This document shows positions 32,821 to 44,492 of a stretch of DNA of 64,000 bases, in pieces. Numbering within the stretch: position 1 is the first letter of the stretch; each line of letters opens with the position of its first letter. The notes beneath the pieces were generated by a model. The model ran no database searches and was not told the DNA's origin. It was given only the letters and a program-made list of their open reading frames with translations. Source of the stretch: Mycobacterium lentiflavum (GTDB taxonomy: Bacteria > Actinomycetota > Actinomycetes > Mycobacteriales > Mycobacteriaceae); assembly GCF_022374895.2 (NCBI RefSeq), contig NZ_CP092423.2, forward strand, positions 1,736,001 through 1,800,000, read 5' to 3'. Both the position numbers and the translations under genes were made by a program.

Positions 32821-34269
32821 ATGGAAACCACCGAGAGGCAGCGACCAGGCGGAAAGCCGCGCACCCTGGCCGAAAAGGTTTGGGACGACCACGTTGTGGT
32901 ATCCGGCTCGACAGGTGAGGGGGCCGGAGCGCCCGACTTGATTTACATCGACCTGCATTTGGTGCACGAGGTCACCAGCCCGCAGGCGTTTGACGGCCTG
33001 CGCCTGGCTGGTCGCCCGGTGCACCGGCCGGATCTGACGATCGCCACCGAGGACCACAACGTGCCGACCGTCGACATCGACAAGCCGATCGCCGACCCGA
33101 TATCGCGCACCCAGGTCGAGACATTGCGGCGCAACTGCGCGGAATTCGGTGTGCGGTTGCATCCGATGGGCGACATCGATCAGGGCATCGTGCATGTCGT
33201 CGGACCCCAATTGGGGCTGACCCAACCGGGAATGACGATTGTGTGTGGGGACAGTCACACGTCCACCCATGGTGCATTCGGCGCACTGGCGATGGGCATC
33301 GGCACCTCGGAGGTCGAGCATGTGCTGGCCACCCAGACATTGCCGTTGCGCCCCTTCAAGACAATGGCGGTCAACGTCGACGGCGAATTACCGCCCGGTG
33401 TTACGGCCAAGGACATCATCCTCGCGCTGATCGCCAAGATCGGCACCGGCGGTGGGCAGGGCCATGTCATCGAATACCGGGGCAGCGCGATCGAATCGCT
33501 GTCCATGGAAGGCCGGATGACGGTCTGCAACATGAGTATCGAGGCCGGGGCGCGGGCCGGAATGGTGGCCCCGGACGAGACCACCTATGAATTCCTGCGG
33601 GGTCGCCCGCACGCGCCGACCGGTGCCCAGTGGGACGCCGCGTTGCAGTATTGGCGACAGCTGCGCACCGACGACGGTGCCGCCTTCGACACCGAGGTCC
33701 ATCTGGACGCGGCGTCGTTGACCCCGTTCGTCACCTGGGGCACTAATCCGGGCCAGGGCGTGCCGTTGGGAGCTGCGGTGCCCGACCCCGAATTGATGAC
33801 CAACGACGACGAGCGGCAGGCCGCCGAGAAAGCGTTGGCGTATATGGACCTTCGGCCGGGCATGCCGATGCGCGACATCGCCGTCGACACGGTATTCGTC
33901 GGGTCTTGCACCAACGGCCGTATCGAAGATCTGCGCATGGTGGCCGACGTGCTGCGCGGGCGCACGGTGGCCCGGGGGGTACGAATGCTGGTCGTGCCGG
34001 GCTCGATGCGGGTGCGCGCGCAAGCCGAAGCCGAAGGCCTCAGTGCGGTATTCACCGCCGCCGGCGCCGAATGGCGGCAGGCCGGCTGCTCGATGTGCCT
34101 GGGCATGAACCCCGATCAGCTTGCGCCCGGCGAGCGTTGCGCCGCGACGTCCAACCGCAACTTCGAAGGGCGGCAGGGCAAAGGCGGCCGTACGCATTTG
34201 GTATCGCCGGCCGTCGCGGCGGCAACCGCGGTCCGCGGCACATTGTCTACCCCGGCCGACTTGAACTGA
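32821..34269 (+). CDS. leuC: 3-isopropylmalate dehydratase large subunit
   Basis: The aconitase-family subunit that isomerises 2- to 3-isopropylmalate with a [4Fe-4S] cluster. The 482 residues carry the cluster cysteines in [12 protein letters not shown] and [12 protein letters not shown], plus [20 protein letters not shown] and [24 protein letters not shown] 32821 is selected by GAGGCGAA upstream and by the conserved [12 protein letters not shown] just behind a short variable N-terminus; the frame is open from 32680. It is followed after 20 bp by leuD. Confidence 0.96.
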   Translation: METTERQRPGGKPRTLAEKVWDDHVVVSGSTGEGAGAPDLIYIDLHLVHEVTSPQAFDGLRLAGRPVHRPDLTIATEDHNVPTVDIDKPIADPISRTQVETLRRNCAEFGVRLHPMGDIDQGIVHVVGPQLGLTQPGMTIVCGDSHTSTHGAFGALAMGIGTSEVEHVLATQTLPLRPFKTMAVNVDGELPPGVTAKDIILALIAKIGTGGGQGHVIEYRGSAIESLSMEGRMTVCNMSIEAGARAGMVAPDETTYEFLRGRPHAPTGAQWDAALQYWRQLRTDDGAAFDTEVHLDAASLTPFVTWGTNPGQGVPLGAAVPDPELMTNDDERQAAEKALAYMDLRPGMPMRDIAVDTVFVGSCTNGRIEDLRMVADVLRGRTVARGVRMLVVPGSMRVRAQAEAEGLSAVFTAAGAEWRQAGCSMCLGMNPDQLAPGERCAATSNRNFEGRQGKGGRTHLVSPAVAAATAVRGTLSTPADLN

Positions 34270-34289
34270 AAACGAAATCGAGGACGAAG

Positions 34290-34886
34290 ATGGAAGCCTT
34301 TCACACCCACACCGGGATTGGCGTGCCGCTGCGGCGCTCCAATGTCGATACCGACCAGATCATTCCCGCGGTCTATTTGAAGCGCGTCACCCGAACCGGT
34401 TTCGACGACGGCTTGTTCGCAACGTGGCGTACAGATCCGTCATTCGTGCTCAACCTCAGTCCATTTGACCGAGGTTCGGTCTTGGTCGCCGGACCCGACT
34501 TCGGGACCGGATCGTCGCGCGAGCATGCGGTGTGGGCGCTGATGGACTATGGGTTCCGGGTAGTCATCTCAACTCGATTCGGTGACATTTTTCGGGGCAA
34601 CGCGGGCAAGGCGGGGCTACTCGCGGCCGAAGTCAGCCAAGACGGCGTGGAACTGCTTTGGAAGCTGATCGAGCAGAGTCCAGGACTGGAAATCACTGCC
34701 AATCTTCAAGATCGAAATATCACCGCGGGAACGACGGTGTTGCCGTTCAAGATTGACGACCACACCGCGTGGCGACTGCTCGAAGGGCTCGACGATATAG
34801 GCCTTACGCTGCAGAAACTCGACCAGATCGAATCTTTTGAGTCGGCCCGTCCGGAGTGGAAACCACGCACGATACCCGCCCCGTGA
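34290..34886 (+). CDS. leuD: 3-isopropylmalate dehydratase small subunit
   Basis: The swivelling domain subunit partnering LeuC. The 198 residues include [19 protein letters not shown] at the N-terminus and [26 protein letters not shown], which holds the substrate-binding residues. ATG 34290 is preceded by GAGGACGA. A strong hairpin follows the stop codon, ending the leuCD operon. Confidence 0.96.
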   Translation: MEAFHTHTGIGVPLRRSNVDTDQIIPAVYLKRVTRTGFDDGLFATWRTDPSFVLNLSPFDRGSVLVAGPDFGTGSSREHAVWALMDYGFRVVISTRFGDIFRGNAGKAGLLAAEVSQDGVELLWKLIEQSPGLEITANLQDRNITAGTTVLPFKIDDHTAWRLLEGLDDIGLTLQKLDQIESFESARPEWKPRTIPAP

Positions 34887-34892
34887 ACGGTT

Positions 34893-34918
34893 GATCGGGG
34901 TGCAAATTCACCCCGATC
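34893..34918 (+). terminator. leuCD terminator hairpin
   Basis: A perfect 10-bp stem GATCGGGGTG / CACCCCGATC with a 6-base CAAATT loop starts 7 bp after the leuD stop. There is no T-run directly after, as is usual for mycobacterial hairpin terminators; a T-rich stretch comes about 20 bp later. Confidence 0.6.
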
Positions 34919-35020
34919 GCCTTAGGTAGCAAGGCTTATTTTTCGCCCGTGTCACCGGCCAAGGGCGGCAAGCAGATTCCGAAATTTCCTGTCGCATAGC
35001 CGTGAAATTGCGCGTGGCGC

Positions 35021-35050
35021 TTGGCAATTTGCCAGGTGAGGGTTTACCGT
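35021..35050 (+). promoter_or_regulatory. hupB promoter with palindrome at the -35
   Basis: TTGGCA (35021-35026) and TACCGT (35045-35050) are 18 bp apart, similar in form to the ilv promoter. The palindrome TGGCAA-T-TTGCCA (35022-35034) covers the -35 box and part of the spacer, where a repressor or activator could bind. The predicted mRNA would have a leader of about 44 bases with GGAGGG at 35089-35094. Confidence 0.45.
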
Positions 35051-35100
35051 GTTCGCTAGTCGGTTCCCAAAATGGGACCACTGGCTTCGGAGGGTTTTGG

Positions 35101-35724
35101 ATGAACAAAGCAGAGCTCATAGATGTGCTCACACAGAAATTGGGCTCGGACCGTCGGCAGGCGACCGCCGCCGTCGAGAATGTTGTCGACACCATTGTGC
35201 GTGCGGTGCACAAGGGCGACAGCGTGACCATCACCGGGTTCGGTGTGTTCGAACAACGGCGCCGCGCAGCGCGTGTGGCCCGCAACCCGCGTACCGGTGA
35301 GACGGTGAAGGTAAAGCCGACGTCCGTCCCCGCGTTCCGCCCGGGTGCTCAATTCAAAGCGGTTGTTGCTGGCGCACAGCGCCTCCCGTCGGAAGGACCG
35401 GCCGTGAAACGTGGTGTTGTCGCAGGAGCAGCCAAGAAGGTTGCCAAGAAGGCTCCCGCCAAGAAGGCTGCGGTGAAGAAGGCCGCGACCAAGGCTCCGG
35501 CTAAGAAGGCCGCGACCAAGGCTCCGGCTAAGAAGGCCGCGACCAAGGCTCCGGTCAAGAAGGCCGCGACCAAGGCTCCGGTCAAGAAGGCCGCGACCAA
35601 GGCTCCGGTCAAGAAGGCCGCGACCAAGGCTCCGGTGCGCAAGGCCGCAACCAAGGCTCCGGCCAAGAAGGTCGCGAAGAAGGCTCCGGCTAAGAAGACC
35701 GCCGCCAAGCGCGGTCGCAAGTAA
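35101..35724 (+). CDS. hupB: HU-type nucleoid protein HupB with lysine-rich tail
   Basis: A histone-like DNA-compacting protein specific to actinobacteria. Residues 1-90 are a normal HU domain ([54 protein letters not shown]). Residues 91-207 form a basic, disordered tail of [10 protein letters not shown] repeats, resembling eukaryotic H1 tails. ATG 35101 has GGAGGG 6 bp upstream. Total 207 residues against about 214 in M. tuberculosis as I recall, the difference being tail length. Confidence 0.96.
   Translation: MNKAELIDVLTQKLGSDRRQATAAVENVVDTIVRAVHKGDSVTITGFGVFEQRRRAARVARNPRTGETVKVKPTSVPAFRPGAQFKAVVAGAQRLPSEGPAVKRGVVAGAAKKVAKKAPAKKAAVKKAATKAPAKKAATKAPAKKAATKAPVKKAATKAPVKKAATKAPVKKAATKAPVRKAATKAPAKKVAKKAPAKKTAAKRGRK
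35476..35664 (+). repeat. 27-bp in-frame tandem repeat in the hupB tail (7 copies)
   Basis: Seven consecutive 27-bp units encode [KR]KAATKAP[AV] (protein residues 126-188). The first six are nearly identical at DNA level (AAGAAGGCCGCGACCAAGGC...); the seventh differs by CGC for the first codon and GCA for GCG. Near-identity suggests recent slippage, so tail length may vary between strains. Confidence 0.9.
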
Positions 35725-35744
35725 GTCAACCGAGTTCAAACGCG

Positions 35745-35784
35745 AATGCCCTTCGGGCGGCATTGCTGCCTCCGAAGGGTATTT
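35745..35784. terminator. bidirectional terminator between hupB and mutT1
   Basis: AATGCCCTTCGG (35745-35756) pairs with CCGAAGGGTATTT (35772-35784): an 8-bp GC core CCCTTCGG/CCGAAGGG plus flanking A-T and G-T pairs, with a 15-base loop. A T-run follows on the plus strand and an A-rich flank serves the minus strand, suiting both convergent genes. Confidence 0.7.
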
Positions 35785-35790
35785 CGCGTG

Positions 35791-36738
35791 TCAGGCCCGA
35801 ACGTTGGCGGCCAGCGAACCGCCGATGTGATCGGCCGCCACCAGTCGGCCGTCGGACAGCGACAGCACCCAGGTGCTGCCTTTGTGGTTGCGTGACTTAT
35901 CCGGGTCCACTCCGTCGCGTTCGCACCACCACGTGATCAGATCCGGAATTACCTTGCCCTGTGTACAGATCACCGGTGTGCCCTCGTGGCCGGCGATGTG
36001 CAGCATCCGGTGCCGGCCCCGTTTGGGGCTCTTGGCGTAAGCCTCTTCGGTGAGCGCGGACTCGCTCTCGATGCTCACACCCAGTTCCTCGGCGAGCGGT
36101 TCAACGGTCTGATGGCAGCGCACTCGATCGGCGGCATACACGTCGGTGGCGCCGAACGCCATCAGCTGGGGGACCAACGCCTCCGCTTGCGCGCGTCCTC
36201 GTTTGTCCAATGGTCGTTTGGTGTCGTCTCCGGAAAAACGTGACTTCCGGCCTGCGGTGCCGTGCCGCACCACCAACACGGTGTGCGTGTCTGCAGGCTG
36301 TTTTGTGAAGCGCCGCAACACATTTCGGTCCTGAGCGTAGTCGAGTTTCTTCATCGCGGCGTCGACGGGCAACCAGATCAATTCGTCGACCTCTTTGCCC
36401 GGTTCGAATTCGCCACCCGTGCTGCGCGCCGCCCAGTAGTACACCTTCTTGACGCCGGCGTCGATCGGATAGCTCACCTTGGCCAGGCGCCGGCCGAGAA
36501 CGGCGTGGTGCCCGGTCTCCTCCTGGACTTCGCGTACCGCGGCCACGGGTGCCGTTTCGCCGGGGTCCACTTTGCCCTTGGGCAACGACCAGTCGTCGTA
36601 GCGGGGGCGATGGATGAGGGCGATCTCGAGCTCGGGGTTGTCGGAATCAGCACTGCTGTGTCGCCACAGCACCGCGCCCGCGGCGTAGACGATCCGCTTC
36701 CCTGAGCGCCGACCGCCTGACGAGTTCTGGTCCGACAC
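35791..36738 (-). CDS. mutT1: MutT1: Nudix hydrolase fused to histidine phosphatase
   Basis: Sanitises oxidised nucleotides (8-oxo-GTP/dGTP) and degrades diadenosine polyphosphates. Two domains: Nudix with the box [23 protein letters not shown] at residues 55-77, and a C-terminal histidine-phosphatase domain beginning VLVVRHG (158-160). The GTG at 36738 follows AGGAG with a 5-base spacer and gives 315 residues; the longer frame from 36792 lacks a ribosome site. Convergent with hupB and 84 bp downstream of ppk on the same strand. Confidence 0.92.
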   Translation of the reverse strand: MSDQNSSGGRRSGKRIVYAAGAVLWRHSSADSDNPELEIALIHRPRYDDWSLPKGKVDPGETAPVAAVREVQEETGHHAVLGRRLAKVSYPIDAGVKKVYYWAARSTGGEFEPGKEVDELIWLPVDAAMKKLDYAQDRNVLRRFTKQPADTHTVLVVRHGTAGRKSRFSGDDTKRPLDKRGRAQAEALVPQLMAFGATDVYAADRVRCHQTVEPLAEELGVSIESESALTEEAYAKSPKRGRHRMLHIAGHEGTPVICTQGKVIPDLITWWCERDGVDPDKSRNHKGSTWVLSLSDGRLVAADHIGGSLAANVRA

Positions 36739-36822
36739 CTCACTCCTGCAGGTCAATTCGGCCAGCGCCACTGCCGGCCATTCGGTGGCCATTCGGTGGC
36801 CTGGAAAGTTACCAGATGGGTG

Positions 36823-38994
36823 TTAGGCGCCCCGGTGCCGCTCCATCAGCGACTCCTGGTGGTCGCGCACGGAGTGACCTTCTCGTGGCGACGCGATCCA
36901 CTGCCCGTCGGACTCGAGTTCCCAGCAGCGCGTGGACGGGTCCAGAGCCGAATCGAACAAGTCGTTCAGATAGGAGGTCAGCTTCGGGTCCTTGACCTGA
37001 ACCAGCGCCTCGACGCGACGGTCGAGATTGCGGTGCATCATGTCGGCACTGCCGATCCAGAACTCGTTGATGCGATTGAAATGCATGATCCGCGAGTGCT
37101 CCAGGTATCGGCCGAGGATTGAGCGCACGGAGATGTTCTCCGAGAAGCCTTCCGCGCCCGGGCGCAGCGCGCAGATTCCGCGCACCACCACCTCGACTTG
37201 CACCCCGGCCCGCGACGCGCGATACAACGCGTCGATGACCTGCTCGTCGACCAGAGCGTTCATCTTCATCCGGATCCGGCCGCCGCCATGTTCGCGGTGC
37301 GCCGCGATCTCTAGATCGACGCGTTCGATGATGCCCGTCCGGATGCTGTGCGGGGCAACCAAGAGATTGCGGTAGGAAACCTTGCGTGAATAGCCGGTCA
37401 GCGAATTGAACAAGTCGGTCAGGTCGGCCCCGATCTCGGGAGACGCGGTGAGCAGACCGACGTCCTCGTAGAGCCGCGCGGTCTTCCCGTTGTAGTTGCC
37501 GGTCCCAATGTGGCAGTAGCGCCGGATGGTTGAACCTTCGCGGCGCACCACCAGGCAGGTCTTGCAGTGCGTCTTGAGCCCGACGTAGCCATAGACGACG
37601 TGCACGCCCGATTGCTCGAGGGTGCGTGCCCAGCGGATGTTGGCCTGCTCGTCGAAGCGTGCCTTGATCTCCACCATTGCCACGACTTGCTTTCCGGCCT
37701 CGGCGGCTTGGATCAGCGCCCGAACGATCGGCGAGTCACCGGAGGTGCGGTACAGCGTCTGCTTGATCGCCAGCACGTTGGGGTCGGCGGCGGCCTGCTC
37801 GATGAACCGCTGCACGCTCGTGGAGAACGACTCATACGGATGGTGAAGCAGCACATCGCCTTCGCGCAGCGTTGCGAAGATGCTCTTGGGTGTTTCCTTG
37901 TCGGCAAATGCCGGACTGGTGGCCGGAACGAAGGTCCAGTCCTTGAGCGCCGGCCGGTCGATGCCGTATATCTGCCACAGCGACGAGAGGTCCAGCAGGC
38001 CGGGAACTTCAATGACATCGCTGGGATTTACGTCGAGTTCGCGCAGCAAAAGCTCCAACATGCTCTCGGTCATGTCGTCGGCGATCTCGAGTCGCACCGG
38101 CGAACCGAATCGCCGGCGCGCCAATTCCCGTTCCAGCGCCTGCAATAGGTCTTCGTCGCGGTCCTCTTCCACCTCATAGTCGGCGTTGCGGGTAATGCGG
38201 AACGCGTGGTGTTCGACGATTTCCATGCCGGGGAACAGCTCCGGGAGGAACGCGGCGATCAGCTCTTCCGTCGGCAGGTAGCGGACGACGGGGTTGCCCT
38301 CCTCGCCGCTGAGTTCGACGAAGCGGTTGACGTTGTCGGGCACCTTGACTCGTGCGAAGTGCTGGCCACCGTCATCCTTGACCGTGACGGCCAGGTTCAG
38401 GCTCAGCCCGCTCACGAACGGGAACGGGTGCGCCGGGTCGACGGCGAGCGGGGTCAGGACCGGGAAGACCTGCTCGGTGAAATAGGTCGACAGTTGGTCG
38501 CGCTCAGCCTGATCCAAATCGGCCCACGTGACGATATAAATGCCTTCGTGCGCGAGCGCCGGGCGCACCGAGTCGAGGAACTCGCGCGCATGCCGGGTCG
38601 CGATCCGCTGCGTCTGCTCGCCGATGCGGGCCAGTTGCTCACGCGGTGTCAGGCCGTCGGCCGAGCGGACCGACAACCCCATCTCGTCGCGACGCTTGAG
38701 GCCGGCGACCCGGACCATGTAGAACTCGTCGAGGTTGGACGCGAAGATCGCCAGGAATTTGGCCCGCTCCAACAGCGGCAGCGAGGTGTCAGCGGCCAGT
38801 GCCAGCACTCGCGCGTTGAAGTCCAGCCAGCTCAGTTCACGGTTGAGGTAGCGGTCCTCCGGCAGCGAATCATCGATCGCCGCGTGGGTAGTGGCAGGTG
38901 GTGCTCCCAGGGCGCTGTCGCCGGGTTGCCACTCGGTTTCGTCAAGCCGCGCTTCAGCTTCGATTTCGGTCACGATGGAATCATTGCTCATCAC
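36823..38994 (-). CDS. ppk: polyphosphate kinase PPK1
   Basis: Reversibly makes inorganic polyphosphate from ATP. The 723 residues cover all four PPK1 domains: N ([18 protein letters not shown]), head, C1 and C2. The catalytic phospho-histidine is in [12 protein letters not shown] (encoded near 37510), the second histidine in SRIMHFNR, and [16 protein letters not shown] is the C1 signature. The first 40 residues are variable, so the ATG at 38994 is likely but not certain. Cotranscribed with mutT1. Confidence 0.95.
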   Translation of the reverse strand: MMSNDSIVTEIEAEARLDETEWQPGDSALGAPPATTHAAIDDSLPEDRYLNRELSWLDFNARVLALAADTSLPLLERAKFLAIFASNLDEFYMVRVAGLKRRDEMGLSVRSADGLTPREQLARIGEQTQRIATRHAREFLDSVRPALAHEGIYIVTWADLDQAERDQLSTYFTEQVFPVLTPLAVDPAHPFPFVSGLSLNLAVTVKDDGGQHFARVKVPDNVNRFVELSGEEGNPVVRYLPTEELIAAFLPELFPGMEIVEHHAFRITRNADYEVEEDRDEDLLQALERELARRRFGSPVRLEIADDMTESMLELLLRELDVNPSDVIEVPGLLDLSSLWQIYGIDRPALKDWTFVPATSPAFADKETPKSIFATLREGDVLLHHPYESFSTSVQRFIEQAAADPNVLAIKQTLYRTSGDSPIVRALIQAAEAGKQVVAMVEIKARFDEQANIRWARTLEQSGVHVVYGYVGLKTHCKTCLVVRREGSTIRRYCHIGTGNYNGKTARLYEDVGLLTASPEIGADLTDLFNSLTGYSRKVSYRNLLVAPHSIRTGIIERVDLEIAAHREHGGGRIRMKMNALVDEQVIDALYRASRAGVQVEVVVRGICALRPGAEGFSENISVRSILGRYLEHSRIMHFNRINEFWIGSADMMHRNLDRRVEALVQVKDPKLTSYLNDLFDSALDPSTRCWELESDGQWIASPREGHSVRDHQESLMERHRGA

Positions 38995-39074
38995 GGGGTG
39001 GTGCTGCTAGCGCTCGGTAGAGATCCATCCGCCGTTGGCGCGCCGTTCATCCCCCGGACAGGTTTGCTACGCCC

Positions 39075-39770
<696 letters not shown>

Positions 39771-39848
39771 TCATGGTGACGGCGGCCCGTCCCTGTTCTA
39801 GGGTGTAGCGGCTGCAGATGCCGCGTTTGTTACAGATCGGGATGGGAA

Positions 39849-40877
39849 ATGGCCAGCACAGCGGGCGCCGTTGCGGTGATGGGCGCCGGAGCATGGGGAA
39901 CGTCGCTGGCCAAGGTGCTCGCTGAGGCCCGCGAAGGGGCTGAACCGGAAGCGCAGATCAGGCTGTGGGCCCGGCGATCCGACGTCGCCGAGCAGATCAA
40001 CGCCACCCGCTACAACCCCGCCTACCTGCCCGGCACCCCGTTGCCGCCGGGCATCCGGGCCACCGCCGACGCGGCCGAGGCGCTACACGGCGCGACAACG
40101 GTGCTGCTGGGCGTCCCGGCGCAGAACCTGCGCAGCAACCTCGAGCAGTGGGCGCCGCTGATCGCCGACGGCGCGACCCTGGTCAGCCTGGCCAAAGGCA
40201 TCGAGCTGGGCACCCTGATGCGAATGAGCCAGGTCATCGTCTCGGTGACCGGCGTCGACACGTCGCAGGTCGCGGTGATCTCCGGGCCGAACCTGGCCAG
40301 TGAAATCGCCGAATGTCAACCCACCGCCACCGTGGTCGCGTGCAGCGACTCCGGGCGCGCGGTTGCGCTGCAGCGCATGCTGAACACCGGCTACTTCCGC
40401 CCGTACACCAACAGCGACGTGGTCGGTACCGAGATCGGCGGGGCCTGCAAGAACGTCATCGCGCTCGCGTGCGGGATGGCGGCCGGCGTCGGGCTGGGCG
40501 AGAACACCGCCGCGGCGATCATCACCCGCGGTCTGGCCGAGATCATGCGGCTTGGCATCGCGCTGGGCGCCAAGGGGGCGACCCTGGCGGGCCTGGCCGG
40601 TGTGGGTGATCTGGTGGCTACCTGCACGTCTCCGCATTCGCGCAACCGGTCGATGGGCGAGCGCCTGGGCCGGGGCGCAAGCATGGAGGTGGCCCTGCAG
40701 GGAAAGGACGGCCACGTCGTCGAGGGCGTGACGTCGTGCGAATCCGTGCTCGCGCTGGCGTCCAGCTACGACGTCGAGATGCCGCTCACCGACGCGGTAC
40801 ACCGGGTCTGCCACAAGGGACTCTCGGTCGACGAGGCGATGGCCCTGCTGCTGGGCCGCAGCACCAAGCCGGAATGA
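39849..40877 (+). CDS. gpsA: glycerol-3-phosphate dehydrogenase [NAD(P)+]
   Basis: Reduces dihydroxyacetone phosphate to sn-glycerol 3-phosphate for phospholipid synthesis. The 342 residues start with the NAD(P) loop [26 protein letters not shown], the catalytic-site [13 protein letters not shown], and [14 protein letters not shown] are diagnostic. ATG 39849 follows GGGATGGGAA. It corresponds to GpdA2 of M. tuberculosis. ddl follows 88 bp downstream on the same strand. Confidence 0.96.
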   Translation: MASTAGAVAVMGAGAWGTSLAKVLAEAREGAEPEAQIRLWARRSDVAEQINATRYNPAYLPGTPLPPGIRATADAAEALHGATTVLLGVPAQNLRSNLEQWAPLIADGATLVSLAKGIELGTLMRMSQVIVSVTGVDTSQVAVISGPNLASEIAECQPTATVVACSDSGRAVALQRMLNTGYFRPYTNSDVVGTEIGGACKNVIALACGMAAGVGLGENTAAAIITRGLAEIMRLGIALGAKGATLAGLAGVGDLVATCTSPHSRNRSMGERLGRGASMEVALQGKDGHVVEGVTSCESVLALASSYDVEMPLTDAVHRVCHKGLSVDEAMALLLGRSTKPE

Positions 40878-40965
40878 GCGCGCCGCCGGCCGGCCCTCCG
40901 GCAAAATCCCGCCACCCGTCGGCGCTCCGGCCTGTCGGCTCCCCAACCGGTACCCTCTCCAGGTT

Positions 40966-42108
40966 GTGAACGCCAGCGATGCGACCAAACGGCCCTCCGT
41001 GTCAGGGGGCCGCCGGGTGCGCGTTGCTGTCGTCTTCGGTGGGCGCAGCAACGAGCACGCCATCTCGTGCCTGTCCGCGGGCAGCATCCTGCGCAACCTC
41101 GACCCGCAGCGATTCGATGTGGTCGCGATCGGCATCACCCCCGAAGGCTCCTGGGTGCTCACCGACGGCGATCCGGACGCGCTGGCGATCAGTAACCGGC
41201 AACTGCCCGGGGTGACCATCGGATCGGGAACCGAGCTGGCGCTGCCGGCCGATCCGCGGCGCAGCGGCCAGCTGGTGTCACTGCCGCCGGGCGCCGGTGA
41301 AGTGCTGGGTTCGGTCGACGTGGTCTTCCCGGTTCTGCACGGCCCCTACGGCGAGGACGGCACCATCCAAGGGCTGCTCGAGCTCGCCGGTGTGCCCTAC
41401 GTCGGCGCCGGTGTGCTGTCCAGCGCGGTCGGGATGGACAAGGAATTCACCAAGAAGCTGCTTGCCGCCGAGGGGATTCCGGTCGGGCCGTATGTGGTGC
41501 TGCGCCCGTCGCAGCAGACGCTGGCGCCCGAGGAACGCGAGCGGCTGGGTTTGCCGGTGTTCGTCAAACCCGCGCGTGGTGGTTCGTCGATCGGGGTCAA
41601 CCGGGTAGCGAGTTGGGACGAACTGGCCACCGCGGTGACCGATGCTCGCCGGCACGATCCGAAGTTGATCGTCGAAGCCGCGATCAATGGTCGCGAGCTG
41701 GAGTGCGGTGTGCTCGAAATGCCGGACGGCACAATAGAAGCCAGCACGGTGGGAGAAATCCGGGTGGCCGGTGTGCGCGGCCGCGAGGACGGCTTCTACG
41801 ACTTCGAAACGAAATACCTGGACGACGCAGCCGAATTGGATGTACCCGCCAAGGTCGACGACGAGATCGCAGACGACGTGCGGCAATTGGCGATGCGCGC
41901 GTTCAGGGCCATCGACTGCCAGGGCCTGGCCCGGGTCGACTTCTTCCTCACCGAGGACGGGCCGGTGATCAACGAGGTCAACACGATGCCGGGGTTCACC
42001 ACGATCTCGATGTACCCGAGGATGTGGGCGGCCAGCGGCATCGACTACCGGAGTCTGCTGGCCACCATGGTCGAAACGGCCCTGGTCCGGGGCACGGGTC
42101 TGCGCTAA
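40966..42108 (+). CDS. ddlA: D-alanine--D-alanine ligase
   Basis: ATP-grasp ligase making D-Ala-D-Ala for peptidoglycan, the target of cycloserine. The 380 residues show [44 protein letters not shown], the ATP-binding [12 protein letters not shown], and the Mg-binding [18 protein letters not shown]. The GTG start gives a 15-residue polar N-terminal extension before the first strand ([10 protein letters not shown]); no better internal start is seen. The last 4 bp overlap the convergent DUF3515 gene. Confidence 0.96.
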   Translation: MNASDATKRPSVSGGRRVRVAVVFGGRSNEHAISCLSAGSILRNLDPQRFDVVAIGITPEGSWVLTDGDPDALAISNRQLPGVTIGSGTELALPADPRRSGQLVSLPPGAGEVLGSVDVVFPVLHGPYGEDGTIQGLLELAGVPYVGAGVLSSAVGMDKEFTKKLLAAEGIPVGPYVVLRPSQQTLAPEERERLGLPVFVKPARGGSSIGVNRVASWDELATAVTDARRHDPKLIVEAAINGRELECGVLEMPDGTIEASTVGEIRVAGVRGREDGFYDFETKYLDDAAELDVPAKVDDEIADDVRQLAMRAFRAIDCQGLARVDFFLTEDGPVINEVNTMPGFTTISMYPRMWAASGIDYRSLLATMVETALVRGTGLR

Positions 42109-42677
42109 CGTCCGCCGGGCCGGGCGGGGTCGATCGGCACCGCCGCGATGGTGTGGTCGATCACCTCGGAAAGCTGCTGGATCGGTGTCGGTCCGGATCC
42201 CGACGGCAGGGTCAGCGCCAGATACACCGGCCGGTCCACCGTGTACCAGGTGGATCTGCCTGCGTCGCCGCCGGATTGCGGCTCGGCCGCTACCTCGAAC
42301 CACTGCACCCGGTCGACGATCTGGATCGGGGAACCGACCACAAAGGCGGTCGGACGGTCGAGCCCGCAGCGCAATACCACCGGCTCGTTGCCGGTTCCGG
42401 TGCGCCAGGCGGTCGCGCCCTCGGGTGCCGGCTGTGCCAACGGCGCACGCTGATAGTCGCCAAGCCGCTGTGGCAGCGCCGCCGACAGCGCGTGGCATGC
42501 CGGGCTGCCGGCCTGCGGCGCCGGCACCGTGGGCAGGGCGACCGGCTGCGGCGGCGCTTCGCGGGTCGCCGCGACCACAAGCACGATGCCGATGGCGAGG
42601 ACCGCCACTACAACCGCGGCGATCAGTAGGGCCCGCGGCGGTCCGCCTGGGTCGTCGGAGTCCGAACCGGTCATCAT
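42105..42677 (-). CDS. DUF3515 membrane-anchored protein (Rv2980 family)
   Basis: A 190-residue protein: a short acidic cytoplasmic stretch, one transmembrane segment (about residues 16-40), and an extracytoplasmic domain with the DUF3515 cysteine pair ([12 protein letters not shown] and [13 protein letters not shown]). Family function unknown; its conservation next to ddl and thiL across mycobacteria suggests an envelope role, but this is guesswork. Divergent from thiL. Confidence 0.88.
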   Translation of the reverse strand: MMTGSDSDDPGGPPRALLIAAVVVAVLAIGIVLVVAATREAPPQPVALPTVPAPQAGSPACHALSAALPQRLGDYQRAPLAQPAPEGATAWRTGTGNEPVVLRCGLDRPTAFVVGSPIQIVDRVQWFEVAAEPQSGGDAGRSTWYTVDRPVYLALTLPSGSGPTPIQQLSEVIDHTIAAVPIDPARPGGR

Positions 42678-42818
42678 CGCCCGGCCGTCGACGCCCGTAG
42701 CGTCGACCCCCGGGCACCTCCCATCTCATACACTGGCGCCGTCCGCCCGCGCGGGCAGGGACCAACTTACCGCAGGTCGGACCGCTCTACGAGAGCCTTT
42801 AGTACCGGAGGAGGTGAC

Positions 42819-43787
42819 GTGCGCGAAGAAGTATCGGGCGAGTCGCCCACCCTGGGGCAGCTCGGTGAATTCGCCGTCATCGACCGGCTGGTGCGCGGCC
42901 GGGTGCAGCCCGATGCGGTGCTGCTGGGCCCGGGTGACGACGCGGCGGTGGTTTCGGCCGGTGACGGCCGCAGCGTGGTGTCGACCGACATGCTGGTGGC
43001 GGGCCGGCATTTCCGGCTGGACTGGTCCACGCCGCATGACGTCGGCCGCAAGGCGATAGCCCAGAACGCCGCCGACATCGAAGCGATGGGCGGGCGGGCC
43101 ACGGCGTTCGTGGTCGGCTTCGGCGCCCCCGCCGATACGCCGGCGGCGGACGCGGGCGCGTTGGTCGACGGAATGTGGGACGAGGCCGCGCGCGTCGGCG
43201 CCGGCATCGTCGGCGGCGACCTGGTCAGCTCCCCGCTATGGGTGTTGTCGGTGGCGGTGCTGGGCGACTTGGGCGGCCGGGCGCCCGTGCTGCGCTCGGG
43301 GGCAAAGCCCGGAGCGGTGCTTGCCGTCGCCGGTGAACTGGGCCGTTCGGCGGCGGGATACTCGTTGTGGCACAACGAGATTAGTGGATTCGACGAGCTG
43401 CGTGCCCGCCACCTGGTGCCCGAGCCGCCCTACGGCCAGGGCGCGGCGGCCGCGGCCGCGGGTGCGCAGGCGATGATCGACGTCTCCGATGGCCTGGTCG
43501 CCGACCTGCGGCATGTCGCCGACGCGTCGGCAGTGGGAATCGACTTGTCAACCGCGGCGCTGGCTCCCGATCGCGACGCGCTGAGCGAGGCCGCGGCGGC
43601 GGCCGGGGTCGATCCATGGTCGTGGGTGCTGGCCGGTGGCGAAGACCACGCCCTGGTGGCTTGTTTCGCCGCTGAAGTGCCATCCGGGTGGCGCGTGATC
43701 GGGCGGGTGCTCGACGGGCCGGCCCGGGTACTCGTCGACGGCGCGCAGTGGCAGGGATACGCGGGTTGGCAATCGTTCGAGGGCTGA
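42819..43787 (+). CDS. thiL: thiamine-monophosphate kinase
   Basis: The last step to thiamine diphosphate, ATP-dependent. The 322 residues of the PurM/ThiL fold: [71 protein letters not shown] and [11 protein letters not shown]. The GTG start has an excellent GGAGGAGGTGAC ribosome site. No TPP riboswitch was recognised upstream. The stop is 20 bp before the ung start. Confidence 0.95.
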   Translation: MREEVSGESPTLGQLGEFAVIDRLVRGRVQPDAVLLGPGDDAAVVSAGDGRSVVSTDMLVAGRHFRLDWSTPHDVGRKAIAQNAADIEAMGGRATAFVVGFGAPADTPAADAGALVDGMWDEAARVGAGIVGGDLVSSPLWVLSVAVLGDLGGRAPVLRSGAKPGAVLAVAGELGRSAAGYSLWHNEISGFDELRARHLVPEPPYGQGAAAAAAGAQAMIDVSDGLVADLRHVADASAVGIDLSTAALAPDRDALSEAAAAAGVDPWSWVLAGGEDHALVACFAAEVPSGWRVIGRVLDGPARVLVDGAQWQGYAGWQSFEG

Positions 43788-43806
43788 GGTGGTTTTTAAT
43801 AAGAGC

Positions 43807-44490
43807 GTGACCGCGCGCCCGTTGAGTGAACTCGTCGAGCAGGGGTGGGCGAGTGCGCTCGAGCCGGTGGCCGAACAGGTGACCAAGATGGGGCAGTTCC
43901 TGCGCGACGAGATCGCGGCCGGCCGCAAATACCTGCCTGCCGGTCCGAATGTGTTGCGCGCCTTCACTTTCCCTTTCGACCAGGTGCGGGTGTTGATCGT
44001 CGGACAAGATCCCTACCCGACGCCGGGGCATGCGGTGGGCCTGAGTTTCTCGGTGGCTCCCGAGGTGCGTCCGCTGCCGCGCAGTCTGTCCAACATCTTC
44101 GACGAATATTCGGCCGACCTGGGTTACCCGCCACCGTCGTGCGGCGATCTGACGCCCTGGGCTCAGCGTGGCGTGCTGTTGTTGAACAGGGTCCTCACGG
44201 TTCGTCCGAGCAACCCGGCGTCGCATCGCGGCAAGGGCTGGGAAGCCGTCACCGAGTGCGCGATCCGCGCCCTGGTCGCCCGGTCGCAGCCGCTGGTGGC
44301 GATCCTGTGGGGCCGCGACGCGTCCACCCTCAAACCGGTTCTGGCAGAGGGCAATTGCGTGGCGATCGAGTCGCCGCACCCCTCGCCGTTGTCCGCCTCA
44401 CGCGGATTCTTCGGCTCGCGTCCGTTCAGCCGCGCCAACGAGCTACTCAGCGGGATGGGCGCCGACCCGATCGACTGGCGGCTGCCCTAA
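43807..44490 (+). CDS. ung: uracil-DNA glycosylase
   Basis: Removes uracil from DNA to start base-excision repair. The 227 residues of family 1 UDG: the water-activating motif [18 protein letters not shown], the Leu-loop [18 protein letters not shown], and [17 protein letters not shown]. The GTG at 43807 is chosen by the conserved [11 protein letters not shown]-terminus; a GTG at 43789 would add six residues. The gene ends 2 bp before a convergent SDR gene, the left edge of an accessory block. Confidence 0.96.
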   Translation: MTARPLSELVEQGWASALEPVAEQVTKMGQFLRDEIAAGRKYLPAGPNVLRAFTFPFDQVRVLIVGQDPYPTPGHAVGLSFSVAPEVRPLPRSLSNIFDEYSADLGYPPPSCGDLTPWAQRGVLLLNRVLTVRPSNPASHRGKGWEAVTECAIRALVARSQPLVAILWGRDASTLKPVLAEGNCVAIESPHPSPLSASRGFFGSRPFSRANELLSGMGADPIDWRLP

Positions 44491-44492
44491 GC

